Part shown: piece after piece, positions 24,045 through 33,204 of the stretch
Layout of the letters: each line of letters opens with the position of its first letter
Numbering within the stretch: position 1 is the stretch's first letter
Source of the DNA: Flavobacterium circumlabens
Lineage (GTDB): Bacteria > Bacteroidota > Bacteroidia > Flavobacteriales > Flavobacteriaceae
Assembly: GCF_004345565.1 (NCBI RefSeq)
Contig: NZ_SLWA01000015.1
Span: forward strand, 1-33,294
Length of the DNA stretch: 33,294 nt
Reading direction: 5' to 3'
The notes under the pieces: model-generated
Told to the model about the DNA's origin: nothing
What the model saw: the letters and a program-made list of their open reading frames with translations, nothing else
Database searches by the model: none
Translations under genes and position numbers: made by a program

Positions 24045-26639
24045 TTAAGGGATTCCATTGGTAAGTGTTTCCTTTTGTTCTTTCAGATAATAATCAAACC
24101 AGTTCTTGGTTTTTATTGTCAGGTCTTTTTGTAATTCAGGTGTAACAATTGTGTGCGCCTCATTGTCATAAAGAATAAAAACATTCCTTTTGCCAAGCCT
24201 TCGAAGTGCCATATGAAATTCGGCAGATTGTGTCCAGAAAATAGTGGGGTCTTTTTTTCCTGCCCAGCTCAAAAGCGGTGTTGTACAATTTACAGCATTT
24301 GGCAAAGGCGCGTCTTGCTCATAAGCTTTCCAATTGTCAAAAGGTGAAAATGGCATACGTCCCTGCTGTGATTCAAACCGCCATGCATTTGAACGCGGTA
24401 TACCTGCAGAATGCACAAAATAGCTGCTTATAGTGTTCATAAGTCCCGAACCGCATACAGCTGCTGCAAAATCATTGGTCTGGGTAATTATAAATGCCGT
24501 CTCGTAACCTCCAAAGGAATGGCCTATAATCCCAATATGATTTTCTTCAACAATTCCCATTCGTTTCACTATATCAACCGCATTTAGCACACAGTCCAGA
24601 GCTGACTTTCCGGGTTCGCCCATCTTATAATGAATATCCGGCAGCAATACCAGATAGCCATCCAGGAAATAATTGGACAGAGTGAAGCCCATCGGCCCAT
24701 ATTCTGTCGGTACACGGTAATTATTAATCTCTTGGGATTGTTTTTCATAAATATATACAACCATTGGATATTTTTTTCCTTCGATATACCCAGCAGGCTT
24801 ATATAGAATACCTTTTAGATTATTGCCGTTTTTATCTTTGTATGAGATCATCTCAGCCGTTCCCCAATTAAATTTACGGGTATGGGAATTGGATTTGAAG
24901 AGCATCTTGTTTTTTTGCATTGAAACAGCTATTAACTTTGGTGCATCGGAAGCGGTTTGCTGTATGTAAATGAATTGCCCGGTATTCTTTGCTTTTATCA
25001 GCCTGCTGTTTCCACTGTTTCCGAACACCAATTTTACTAAAGTACCGTTAGAATTCCATTTATAATACCCGCTAGATCCATCTTCACCAATGGCCTGCAA
25101 AACCAAACCCATCGATAGGTCAAATTTTCTTATCAGAAATTCATCCTGGCTCGGCTTTTTTATAACGGGATAAAGGTCTAAACAAATTCGATAGGAAATC
25201 TTTTGCTTTCTTCCATCAGTAATTCTTCTGGTTTGTTTTGCATTATTATCAATCAAGTAGATATCATACCGGTCATAAGCTATGAAATATTTTTCATCTG
25301 ATGACCAGCCTGGACTACCATATGGTGCAGGAACACCCGCATCGTTTTGAATACTATCAATCATGGAGACTGGCAGTCTTGCTGTGAGATTGAGATGCTG
25401 CATTTTCACAATGTCGTAAGCCCACCAATTCCCATTGCGGAAATAGTGTATAAAATTTCCTTTAGGAGAGCCACCCATCATTCCAACTGCTGTTGACTGC
25501 TTTTCTAAAATCAGTTGCTGTGTCCCGGTTTGGGTATCTTTCAGGTACATATCAGCAGGCGCGTAATACTCATATTGAGGTTCATACTTCAACAGATTAT
25601 AACACAGCGCGTACTTTCGATTTGCAGTAAGGATTGCTTTCGGATTCTCGATTGTTCCGATCTTTAGAGTCCCACCACTTTCGGGCTTCCATGCAGCAAT
25701 TTTTGGCAAGCGGGAAGCATCTCCAAACATTTTATTCTGCGTATATTCCAACGCTGTTGCAGAGTCCCAAATTTCATAAGGGACAGACTTTGATTCCAGC
25801 TCAGGACTAATATAATTGAAAAATACACTTTTTCCGTCATCTGAAAACCGAAGTGCAGAACTTCCACCATATGTAGTTATATTTTCCATAGCCAATATTT
25901 CCGTTTGCCTGCTATCAAGAATAGTATTTGTCCCTATTGCTGAATCGTGGTAAAATATCCTGTAATTTTTGGTAGTTTCCTGTTGGTCTTTAATCTCTTG
26001 AAGAAAAGCAAGAAATTCGCCATTGCTACTCCAAAATAGTTTTTTAAATCCCGCATCATCATCCTGTGCAATGGTCTTTTCAACAAATCCTACCTTTGGT
26101 TTTAGCAGGCGCACTTCATAACCAGTACTTATAGCCAAAATGCCGGAATTGTTGATACTGAACTCTCTGACGTTTTCAAAAATGTATTTTTTGAAAGTGG
26201 ATAGCCCAATTATCGTCAAGTAGTCAGATACAGCATTCTTGTTGAGTATTGCCAGAAAATTTTCTTCTTTGCAGAATTCATGACGAATTGCGTCTTTGAA
26301 ATATTGCGTATTACCATTGTTCAGATCATATAACGCCAAACCTTTTTCCGGATCTGAAAACGTCACCCATTTATCATCATTGCTGAAACCTACATCAGTA
26401 CATTTGGGAAATACCAATCGCCTCGTAGATTTTATATTTTGTACAAACAATGTATCGACACCGTAATCGTAGTGCAGAACATAAGAAATCCATTTGCCAT
26501 TTGGAGATATCGTCTCTGCTTGTATGGAACTCCATTTTGCATAATCGGCAGTCGTTACTTCTTGTTTTTGTCCATAGATTGGTACCGCCACAAGTAGCAG
26601 CAATGCCAAAAATACAGTCTTGAAGAAAAACGCCCGCAT
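24045..26639 (-). CDS. S9-family (prolyl oligopeptidase-like) serine peptidase
   Basis: An 864-residue enzyme from ATG 26639, chosen because the signal peptide MRAFFFKTVFLALLLLVAVP starts there. The ORF extends 12 codons further, into susD. The N-terminal two thirds form a WD/beta-propeller-like domain, as in dipeptidyl peptidase 4 relatives. The C-terminal alpha/beta-hydrolase has the nucleophile in IGIIGHSFGGYE (Ser near residue 705), Asp in AGKKDPTIFW and His in DNEAHTI. The family cleaves short peptides in the periplasm. It is the last gene of a SusC-SusD operon, so it probably digests peptides brought in by that system. Confidence 0.9.
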   Translation of the reverse strand: MRAFFFKTVFLALLLLVAVPIYGQKQEVTTADYAKWSSIQAETISPNGKWISYVLHYDYGVDTLFVQNIKSTRRLVFPKCTDVGFSNDDKWVTFSDPEKGLALYDLNNGNTQYFKDAIRHEFCKEENFLAILNKNAVSDYLTIIGLSTFKKYIFENVREFSINNSGILAISTGYEVRLLKPKVGFVEKTIAQDDDAGFKKLFWSSNGEFLAFLQEIKDQQETTKNYRIFYHDSAIGTNTILDSRQTEILAMENITTYGGSSALRFSDDGKSVFFNYISPELESKSVPYEIWDSATALEYTQNKMFGDASRLPKIAAWKPESGGTLKIGTIENPKAILTANRKYALCYNLLKYEPQYEYYAPADMYLKDTQTGTQQLILEKQSTAVGMMGGSPKGNFIHYFRNGNWWAYDIVKMQHLNLTARLPVSMIDSIQNDAGVPAPYGSPGWSSDEKYFIAYDRYDIYLIDNNAKQTRRITDGRKQKISYRICLDLYPVIKKPSQDEFLIRKFDLSMGLVLQAIGEDGSSGYYKWNSNGTLVKLVFGNSGNSRLIKAKNTGQFIYIQQTASDAPKLIAVSMQKNKMLFKSNSHTRKFNWGTAEMISYKDKNGNNLKGILYKPAGYIEGKKYPMVVYIYEKQSQEINNYRVPTEYGPMGFTLSNYFLDGYLVLLPDIHYKMGEPGKSALDCVLNAVDIVKRMGIVEENHIGIIGHSFGGYETAFIITQTNDFAAAVCGSGLMNTISSYFVHSAGIPRSNAWRFESQQGRMPFSPFDNWKAYEQDAPLPNAVNCTTPLLSWAGKKDPTIFWTQSAEFHMALRRLGKRNVFILYDNEAHTIVTPELQKDLTIKTKNWFDYYLKEQKETLTNGIP

Positions 26640-26640
26640 C

Positions 26641-28020
26641 TTAGTAACCTGGATTTTGAGGCAGCAGATTTCCATTCAACAGCAATTCCGATTGTGGCAG
26701 CGGAAGTATGATCTGTGTATCTTCCCACCCGGATTTTATTGGACTTAGTACTTCCGTCGCCTTTCCCGTACGCTTTAAATCGAACCAACGATGTCCCTGC
26801 TCTGTAAAAAACTCAAAACGTCGTTCTTTTGCGATTGCTTCCAATAATTCGGTTTCCGTACTTGCGGTAGTATTTGATAGACCGGCGCGGTTGCGTATTT
26901 TGTTTAAGTCTGCTTGGCAATCAGATATATTTGACAGATGTGCATTGGCTTCCGCACGAATCAGGTATTGTTCGGCCAACCGGAACAGAATAGTGTATTC
27001 TTCTGATGAGGCTGTGCCCAACGGCTTTTTATATTTGTATGATGAATACCAGGAGCCACTGCTGTTTGAAACGGTTCGTACCCATTGGGTACGGCGCAGA
27101 TCACCAGATTCAAAACCGGTTACAAACGAAGCAGCCAGTGACGGCTTGGAAGGTGGTCCGCTTGAAAAGATAAACGTGCGCGCATCTTTAGTATTAAGCC
27201 CGGGTGTTCCCGGATGCAATGCCCATATTGTCGCTGTTGACTCGCGAAGAAATTCCTGTGAAGTATCATCGACCCATATGTAATTGGGATTATCAATTAC
27301 AGCTGTTGCTTTCGCTGCTGCATTTGCCCAATCTTCACGGTACAAGTATATTCGTGCGAGAAACGCAGCGGCAACAGCCTTGTTTACACGGACTTTTTCC
27401 TGAGAAGGATATTCAACTGGCAACAGCGTTTCAGCTTGTGTCAAGTCGGCTATGATATTTTGCCATACTTGTTCATGCGGTGTTTTTGATGTAACCGAAT
27501 TTGCGACGTAATCAGTCGTTGTGATGTAGGGCACATCACCAAAGATGTTTATTAGATAGAAATGAAGGTACCCTCGAATAAACAATGCTTCACCTGACAA
27601 TCTTGCTTTTTCATTATCTGTTAAAGCCGTTGAATTCTGCAAACCTTCCAGCATCAGATTCGCAGCATAGATTTGGCTGTAGGTGCTGTTCCATAATCCT
27701 GTTATCAGGCTGTTTGAAGGTGTAATTGTATGGTTGTTGAACTGCATAATTTCGATGCTTGACCCTGTGTACTGCATTTCATCTGAATAGTTTGATAAAA
27801 GACTCGACAGACCGTTCAGCGTGCCTGCAACCATGCTGTCTTCACGCAGGCGCGCATAAATGTCGCCCATAGCCGCGTCGGCAGTATTGATACTTTCGAA
27901 AACGGCAGGAGTTGTGAGTTGTGATTGTGGCGTGCCTACCTCGGTAAAACTCTCGCAAGCCGAAAGGGTAAGTAACGCTGTCCAAATAATTGGCTGTATA
28001 ATATTAAATCTTGTTTTCAT
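26641..28020 (-). CDS. SusD/RagB-family outer membrane lipoprotein
   Basis: A 459-residue nutrient-binding lipoprotein. The signal MKTRFNIIQPIIWTALLTLS ends at the lipobox Cys (SACES). Tetratricopeptide-like helices typical of the family are visible in the ANLMLEGLQNS and GEALFIRGYLHFYLINIFGD regions. The C-terminal ERRFEFFTEQGHRWFDLKRT is the RagB/SusD signature. It caps the SusC porin encoded 16 bp upstream and captures substrate outside the cell. The S9 peptidase starts 1 bp beyond its stop codon, so one operon. The peptidase partner suggests peptides rather than glycans as ligand. Confidence 0.95.
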   Translation of the reverse strand: MKTRFNIIQPIIWTALLTLSACESFTEVGTPQSQLTTPAVFESINTADAAMGDIYARLREDSMVAGTLNGLSSLLSNYSDEMQYTGSSIEIMQFNNHTITPSNSLITGLWNSTYSQIYAANLMLEGLQNSTALTDNEKARLSGEALFIRGYLHFYLINIFGDVPYITTTDYVANSVTSKTPHEQVWQNIIADLTQAETLLPVEYPSQEKVRVNKAVAAAFLARIYLYREDWANAAAKATAVIDNPNYIWVDDTSQEFLRESTATIWALHPGTPGLNTKDARTFIFSSGPPSKPSLAASFVTGFESGDLRRTQWVRTVSNSSGSWYSSYKYKKPLGTASSEEYTILFRLAEQYLIRAEANAHLSNISDCQADLNKIRNRAGLSNTTASTETELLEAIAKERRFEFFTEQGHRWFDLKRTGKATEVLSPIKSGWEDTQIILPLPQSELLLNGNLLPQNPGY

Positions 28021-28036
28021 TTGATATATAGTTAAG

Positions 28037-31000
28037 TTAAAAGCCTAGCTGAATGCCCAGTGTAAACTGGCGCAATGATGGAAGTGCCGAAGCAGACTGG
28101 TTTTCAGGGTCAGCTCCACGAAAATCAGTGAGGGTTAATAAGTTTTGCCCCTGTACATAAATCTTTCCTGTGAAGGTTTTTGACCATGTTGATGGTATTG
28201 CATACACAAGGGTCAGATTCTTGAGTCTCACGAAAGATGCATCACTGAATGCTGCATTACTATCAATCAGATTGTAATGTCCTTCGAGTAATGTGCCATT
28301 CTGACCCGTAGTATACTGTTGTGATACCGCATTGGTGCCGTCTTGCGGGAAGTGATTTCCCATATCTACAGGCTGATTTACAAATGAGCCGGGCAAGGCT
28401 GAAGTGTACAGATAATTCCTGCCGAGTTGTTTTACAAATTGGAACAAAAAATCGAGCGACCAATTTTTATATGTTAATTGGTTACTGAGGCCTCCATAGT
28501 ATTCTGGTGAAGTATCAACGATTGCCTGACGATCGTCTTCATAGGTTATCTGTCCATCGCCGTTGAAATCCTGAAAAGTGTAGGCTCCTGTTTCGGGGTT
28601 GATACCTGCATAATTGAAGACCTTCTTGATAAATAGTGATTCACCAACTATGAGTTGGTTAGCATATGTAGAACCTTCAAGCCCTGGAAAAGAGACCAGT
28701 TTATTTTTTGGTACAGTAAGATTTACTGTAGTTGTCCATGAGAAATCCTTGCTTTTTACATTGGTGGTACGAAGTTCCACTTCGACACCGGTATTTTCCA
28801 CGGTAGCATCAAAATTTGATTGGATAGAAGAAAATCCTGTTGTTCCGGGGAGCGGAACCCCGACCAATTGATTGGATGAGCGATTCCGGAACCAAGCTGC
28901 GGAAAGGAAAATATTATCCTTTAAGAATCCCAATTCCAACGCGAGTTCGAGTTTTTTATTTGTTTCCCAGCCGAAATCGGGATTGTAGAGGCGTGACGGT
29001 AAAAGTCCTACCACCCCATCATACAAATAAGGCGACACCTGATAGGTATCGAGATACTGGTAATCCCCGATCTGGTCATTGCCCGTAATGCCATAACTTC
29101 CACGCAACTTTCCAAAACTAAGTATGGAATTGTGCTGTTTGAAAATACCTTCATTAGTGAACAACCAAGCTGCACCTGCAGCACCAAAATTAGCGAAGCG
29201 GTTATCGGGTCCAAAACGGCTTGAGCCATCACGGCGACCTGTTAGGTTCACGATGTATTTTTTATGCCAGTTCATGTTGAGTCTCCCAAATAATGCATTG
29301 TAATTGTACTCAGTTACCTCATGGTTCAGCACTGTCACCGTAGTAGCCGCAGCCAAACTATTAATCAGCGCATCGCTTGCAAATCCAAATGCAGATTGTG
29401 CCAATTTTGTTGTTTTTTGGCTCTGGAATGTCGTACCGACCAAGAAATTTATCTCTATGTCATCCAATTCCTTACGATAGTTTAATTGTGGTTCGAAAAT
29501 ATATGATCTGCCAGTGCCACTAGCCACAAATAGGGATGATTCGTGCTCGTTTGTGTCAAAGGGACTATAAATACTTAGAGGGCTGGTTACGTTTTGGGTT
29601 ATCCTAGTATCGTTATACCCAATACTAGCCTTAGCCTCAAGACCAGGAAGCACATTGTAAGACAACAGCACATTTGCAATAAGGTTTTGGTTTGCGGTAA
29701 GGTATCTTCCGTTGAGAAATGCCAATGGATTGTTGAATGTGCCGTTTTCCCAGTTGAGGCTGCCATCGCTGTTATAAAGCTCCGGAGCGTTTGGAGCAAG
29801 CGTATATGCTCGGGATGTCAAATCCCTTCCCGGTAAAGTGTTTTTATCTCCGGAGTAACTGGCCGAAAAATTAAGGGTGAACCGTTTATCGTCGGATTGG
29901 TGTGTAATGTTGCTGTTTACTGAACCCTTTCCGTAATGAAAATCACCAGGAAATACGGTTGTTTCTTTGCGATAGGTTCCACTCAATAGAAATTGCGTGT
30001 TAGCATTACCGCCTGAAACGGATGCCTGAAAATTCTGGATGTAAGATGTACCGCCAATTAATTCCTTCTGCCAATCGGTGTTGCGATTTGAATCCCAAGT
30101 GCCATTGATATCATAAGCATCTTCAGGATATTCCGTGATCCCATCATTTGCAAATGCTTCTGCGCGCATTGCCAAATATTGGCTTGTGTTCATCAGGTTC
30201 ATTTTTTGAGCTACTTTTCCAACAGTAGTAAATGCATTGAAATTAAAACGTGTTTCTCCTGATTTGCCTTTTTTTGTTGTAATCAGTACCACGCCATTTG
30301 CCCCCCGCGAGCCATAAATTGCTGTTGCATCCGCATCTTTCAATACCTCAATACTTTCTATGTCTGATGGATTTAAATTGTTCAGCGGATTTGTCACACC
30401 GGAAATAGCGGATGCAGAAACCGTAGGATCTCCTAATGATTGTGATGAATATGGAACTCCGTTTACAATGTACAATGGATCATTGCCGTCTCCTCGGATA
30501 CTGTTAATACCACGAATCTGGATATTAAAGCCACCGCCTGGCAATCCCGTATTTTGTGTAATGTTTACACCAGACATGCGTCCTTGCATTGCAGCTAATG
30601 GATTGTTTACGGGTTGCTTGTCGAGATCGGCTGATTTGATTTTTGCAATGCTTCCGGTGCGCTCCTTCTCCTTCACAGAATAATACCCAGCGTTTATCGT
30701 AACCTCCTTAAGCTGCGTACTGTCTTCTATCAATACTATATTTATTGAAGTTTGGCTTCCAACCTGAATTTCCCGTGGGGCATAGCCTATAAACGAAAAG
30801 ACAAGGATATCGGTAGAATTAGCCGTAATTGAAAAATTACCTTTTTCATCTGTTACGGTGTTTGTGGTAGTTCCTTTTACAATGACTGTAACGCTGGAAA
30901 GTGGTCCAGTGGCATCGGTAACTGTACCTGTAATTTGATGTTGCGACTGCTTCGTGTAGCTCCCGAACGTTAGTTTGGCGGCATAAATCTGACTGGAAAG

Positions 31001-31066
31001 CAGTATTGCGAGAATAAATATGCAAAGACAGGAAGGTCTGCCCTTGTTAAATGAAAGATTTTTCAT
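28037..31066 (-). CDS. SusC/RagA-family TonB-dependent outer membrane transporter
   Basis: A 1009-residue transporter with a signal peptide (SCLCIFILAILLSSQIYAA). A carboxypeptidase-D-like repeat follows (HQITGTVTDATGPLSSVTVI, about residues 43-62). The plug domain comes next, with the SusC motif region AGYYSVKEKERTGSIAKIKS and RGINSIRGDGNDPLYIVNGVP-type sequence. The beta-barrel ends in FTLGIQLGF, with a terminal Phe. No STN domain is seen before the repeat and no sigma/anti-sigma pair is adjacent. It imports SusD-captured ligands using TonB energy. First gene of the SusC-SusD-S9 operon. Confidence 0.95.
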   Translation of the reverse strand: MKNLSFNKGRPSCLCIFILAILLSSQIYAAKLTFGSYTKQSQHQITGTVTDATGPLSSVTVIVKGTTTNTVTDEKGNFSITANSTDILVFSFIGYAPREIQVGSQTSINIVLIEDSTQLKEVTINAGYYSVKEKERTGSIAKIKSADLDKQPVNNPLAAMQGRMSGVNITQNTGLPGGGFNIQIRGINSIRGDGNDPLYIVNGVPYSSQSLGDPTVSASAISGVTNPLNNLNPSDIESIEVLKDADATAIYGSRGANGVVLITTKKGKSGETRFNFNAFTTVGKVAQKMNLMNTSQYLAMRAEAFANDGITEYPEDAYDINGTWDSNRNTDWQKELIGGTSYIQNFQASVSGGNANTQFLLSGTYRKETTVFPGDFHYGKGSVNSNITHQSDDKRFTLNFSASYSGDKNTLPGRDLTSRAYTLAPNAPELYNSDGSLNWENGTFNNPLAFLNGRYLTANQNLIANVLLSYNVLPGLEAKASIGYNDTRITQNVTSPLSIYSPFDTNEHESSLFVASGTGRSYIFEPQLNYRKELDDIEINFLVGTTFQSQKTTKLAQSAFGFASDALINSLAAATTVTVLNHEVTEYNYNALFGRLNMNWHKKYIVNLTGRRDGSSRFGPDNRFANFGAAGAAWLFTNEGIFKQHNSILSFGKLRGSYGITGNDQIGDYQYLDTYQVSPYLYDGVVGLLPSRLYNPDFGWETNKKLELALELGFLKDNIFLSAAWFRNRSSNQLVGVPLPGTTGFSSIQSNFDATVENTGVEVELRTTNVKSKDFSWTTTVNLTVPKNKLVSFPGLEGSTYANQLIVGESLFIKKVFNYAGINPETGAYTFQDFNGDGQITYEDDRQAIVDTSPEYYGGLSNQLTYKNWSLDFLFQFVKQLGRNYLYTSALPGSFVNQPVDMGNHFPQDGTNAVSQQYTTGQNGTLLEGHYNLIDSNAAFSDASFVRLKNLTLVYAIPSTWSKTFTGKIYVQGQNLLTLTDFRGADPENQSASALPSLRQFTLGIQLGF

Positions 31067-31434
31067 AAATTTAGAAAGGATTAAAATTGAACGAAAGTTT
31101 GATTTTCCCAGCCTTCTATGCTAGTTTCCACGCAAGTAATAGAAGGCTTTTTCTTGTTAATTAATTTATCATAGGCATAGGTTGGTTTTTGGTTACTTAA
31201 ATAGTCAATAGCTGTTGAATGGTTTCGGATCTGCGCTCTTGCAGATATTTGTAAATGGCGAAGCTGATAGTATAATAACCTGAACCTTCCCCAACTCAAG
31301 TAAAAATTAAAGATTACACCATAAGCAACCGGTTAATGGTTAAACACAAGCGGTAACGACACTTTAAGATATCGTGAAGAAGCTTTGAGAAGTTGAGGTG
31401 TAGCCAAAAAAATAGGCGCGGAACTCAGCTTATT
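31067..31434. other. SusC leader and intergenic region
   Basis: Contains the upstream region of the SusC gene. A 72-codon minus-strand frame (31081-31299) overlaps it but has no clear support. I see no terminator or known regulator site. Confidence 0.4.
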
Positions 31435-31546
31435 GCCTTCATGGTACTGGTATACCGGGAACAATAAGTGAGCCCACGCCATTTATGGCGTGAGCATTTG
31501 CACTTATCTTCTCGTTCCCATTTAAAAAGTACCAGTTTTTGAAGGC
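31435..31546. repeat. 112-bp nested imperfect palindrome
   Basis: Five complementary segment pairs are nested in register. GCCTTCA (31435) pairs with TGAAGGC (31540), GGTACT (31443) with AGTACC (31528), GGGAAC (31457) with GTTCCC (31514), ATAAGTG (31464) with CACTTAT (31501), and CACGCCAT (31475) with ATGGCGTG (31485). Unpaired bases lie more on the right side, giving a bulged hairpin. Its shape resembles a folded single-strand recombination site or structured RNA gene; neither is recognised by sequence. Confidence 0.75.
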
Positions 31547-31646
31547 GAGATTCAAAGCGAATGCTTCAAATATTTTTAATGAAGTATCGCAAAAATACAT
31601 TACAAATCGTAATGATTAAACAAATATACTAAATAAAATAAATATA

Positions 31647-31658
31647 GGGATATATCCC
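31647..31658. promoter_or_regulatory. palindromic operator candidate upstream of HTH gene
   Basis: GGGATATATCCC is a perfect 12-bp palindrome 54 bp before the HTH gene's start codon, within AT-rich promoter-like DNA. Likely an autoregulatory site. Confidence 0.55.
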
Positions 31659-31712
31659 CATAAGTTTTATGTTAAATATTACCAATTTCACTTTTCAAAA
31701 AAAAAACATGCT

Positions 31713-31964
31713 ATGGATAATACATTTAACGATTTTTTGAAAGATTTTGGTGAAAAAGTAAAAACAGAAAGGGAAGCTAAGAACTTAACTTTAAAGGATA
31801 TGGAATTTCATACTGGTATTGACGATAGTGACTTTAATAAAATTGAGTTAGGAAAAACAAATATTACGTTTAGAACTTTCTTAAAAGTTGCTAAGGGACT
31901 TAAAGTTCAGCCAAAAAAATTAGTAGATTTTGATATTGACTTAAAAAATGAAAATCTAGAATAG
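31713..31964 (+). CDS. small Xre-family HTH regulator
   Basis: An 83-residue, nearly pure HTH_3 protein: FGEKVKTEREAKNLTLKDME, then FHTGIDDSDFNKIELGKTNI with the recognition helix, then RTFLKVAKGLKVQPKKLVDF. No effector domain. It lies alone, with a palindrome upstream and the DUF4365 gene 147 bp downstream on the same strand, which it may control. Confidence 0.85.
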   Translation: MDNTFNDFLKDFGEKVKTEREAKNLTLKDMEFHTGIDDSDFNKIELGKTNITFRTFLKVAKGLKVQPKKLVDFDIDLKNENLE

Positions 31965-32052
31965 ACGCATAAGTATTCTATTCCACTCATTAGGAATATC
32001 TAACAGAATTTACCAAATCCTTTCCTATCTACTTGCCCTTTGTCATTGAACT

Positions 32053-32112
32053 ATGTTTAAATATGAACAACTTGAGCAAATAATCAGATTCAGATATAAA
32101 CCTATTAAATAA
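32053..32112 (+). CDS. possible 19-residue ORF coupled to DUF4365 gene
   Basis: ATG at 32053 encodes MFKYEQLEQIIRFRYKPIK and its TAA overlaps the next ATG (TAATG). The overlap suggests translational coupling, but a 19-codon frame can arise by chance. No family is recognised. Confidence 0.3.
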   Translation: MFKYEQLEQIIRFRYKPIK

Positions 32113-33194
32113 TGACTAATCGTAATCCCAATATAAAGACTGAATTTCAAGGAGTAAGATTCGTTCAGGGTGTTGTTCAAGATAATCATTCCATTTTTCA
32201 AAATCTTTCACGAGAAAATGACCAAGGCAATGATTGTTATATAGAATTTGTACGTAATGGTCTTGCAACCAATTATGGGATATTTGTTCAAATAAAAAGT
32301 GGAGACAGCTATAAGGACAGCTTAGGCTATAAATTCACAGCAGATAAAGCCCATTTAGAGTACTGGAATCAGGGGTTAAATTTAACAGTAGGAATAGTTT
32401 TTGATCCGGAAATTAAAAAAGCCTTTTGGGTGGATGTTACATCTTATTTGACTTCTCGACCTGACATTTTTACGCAAAGTTATCATACTATTAGAGTTGA
32501 TAAGGCAAACGAATTTTCCGAAGCAACTTTTCCTGCATTTATAGAGTATTGCTTCTCTTTTCGACAGCTATTTTCAAGCTATGAAAAATTTGGGCGTGCC
32601 TTAGAATGGTTTGCTAACATTGATAATTCAAGTATCTGTTACGAAGGAATGAAAGCCCTATATTCTTATCATCGTGAAAAGCCTGCAACTTGGTTCTATA
32701 TCATCTCAAATTTTTCAAAAATTAAGGAAGAAGGTATAAGAAAGAATATTTTGGGTTTGCTAAGTAATTATGTAAACCGGGACATTTTTTGGCACTCAAA
32801 TAATTTTCAATATTTGTCATCTCCAGATGTAAAAGAAAATCTCTCAAATCTTATGACGAAGTATTTCAGAAGAAATGAAATTGAAATTATATTGTCGTAT
32901 CTTGAAGGTGGAATAGTTAGAGGAAGTTTCAATTATTTAATTTTCCTTGTCATCAATATGGTGGCAGATCTTCATGAAATCTTAAAGGAAATCGCTTTCA
33001 ATGCCTCTATTGATGAGGACAAGCGTAATTTCTGTTTCTGGCTATATATGCACGTAGCAAAATTACACTCAATAAATGATACACTGAAAACGGCTGATGA
33101 TTATTTGATCAAATTTCCTTTTGGACTGAAAGATGAAGCCCTCATGGGGATTAAAGAAAGTATTGAAAAAGGTGAGTTATGTCCGATTGGTTAA
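32112..33194 (+). CDS. DUF4365 domain protein, predicted PD-(D/E)XK-like nuclease
   Basis: A 360-residue protein. The N-terminal about 150 residues fit DUF4365: RENDQGNDCYIEFV (about residues 35-48) with the catalytic Asp, and YGIFVQIKSGDSY (about 56-68) with the QxK motif of restriction-like nucleases. The remaining about 200 residues are helical, aromatic-rich and of unknown function, possibly a sensor or partner-binding region. DUF4365 proteins often occur in phage-defence loci. No partner ATPase follows here; the window turns into a repeated sequence 10 bp after the stop codon. Nuclease activity is predicted from motifs, not proven. Confidence 0.75.
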   Translation: MTNRNPNIKTEFQGVRFVQGVVQDNHSIFQNLSRENDQGNDCYIEFVRNGLATNYGIFVQIKSGDSYKDSLGYKFTADKAHLEYWNQGLNLTVGIVFDPEIKKAFWVDVTSYLTSRPDIFTQSYHTIRVDKANEFSEATFPAFIEYCFSFRQLFSSYEKFGRALEWFANIDNSSICYEGMKALYSYHREKPATWFYIISNFSKIKEEGIRKNILGLLSNYVNRDIFWHSNNFQYLSSPDVKENLSNLMTKYFRRNEIEIILSYLEGGIVRGSFNYLIFLVINMVADLHEILKEIAFNASIDEDKRNFCFWLYMHVAKLHSINDTLKTADDYLIKFPFGLKDEALMGIKESIEKGELCPIG

Positions 33195-33204
33195 CTTTTT
33201 GCAA

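Noticed and set aside
31081..31299. 72-codon minus-strand ORF just upstream of SusC
   Set aside because: No family or clear ribosome-binding site; likely the SusC leader. Kept open only as a possible small protein.
31435..31546. Integron attC site
   Set aside because: The shape is similar, but the expected RYYYAAC and GTTRRRY ends are not present and no integron integrase is in the window.
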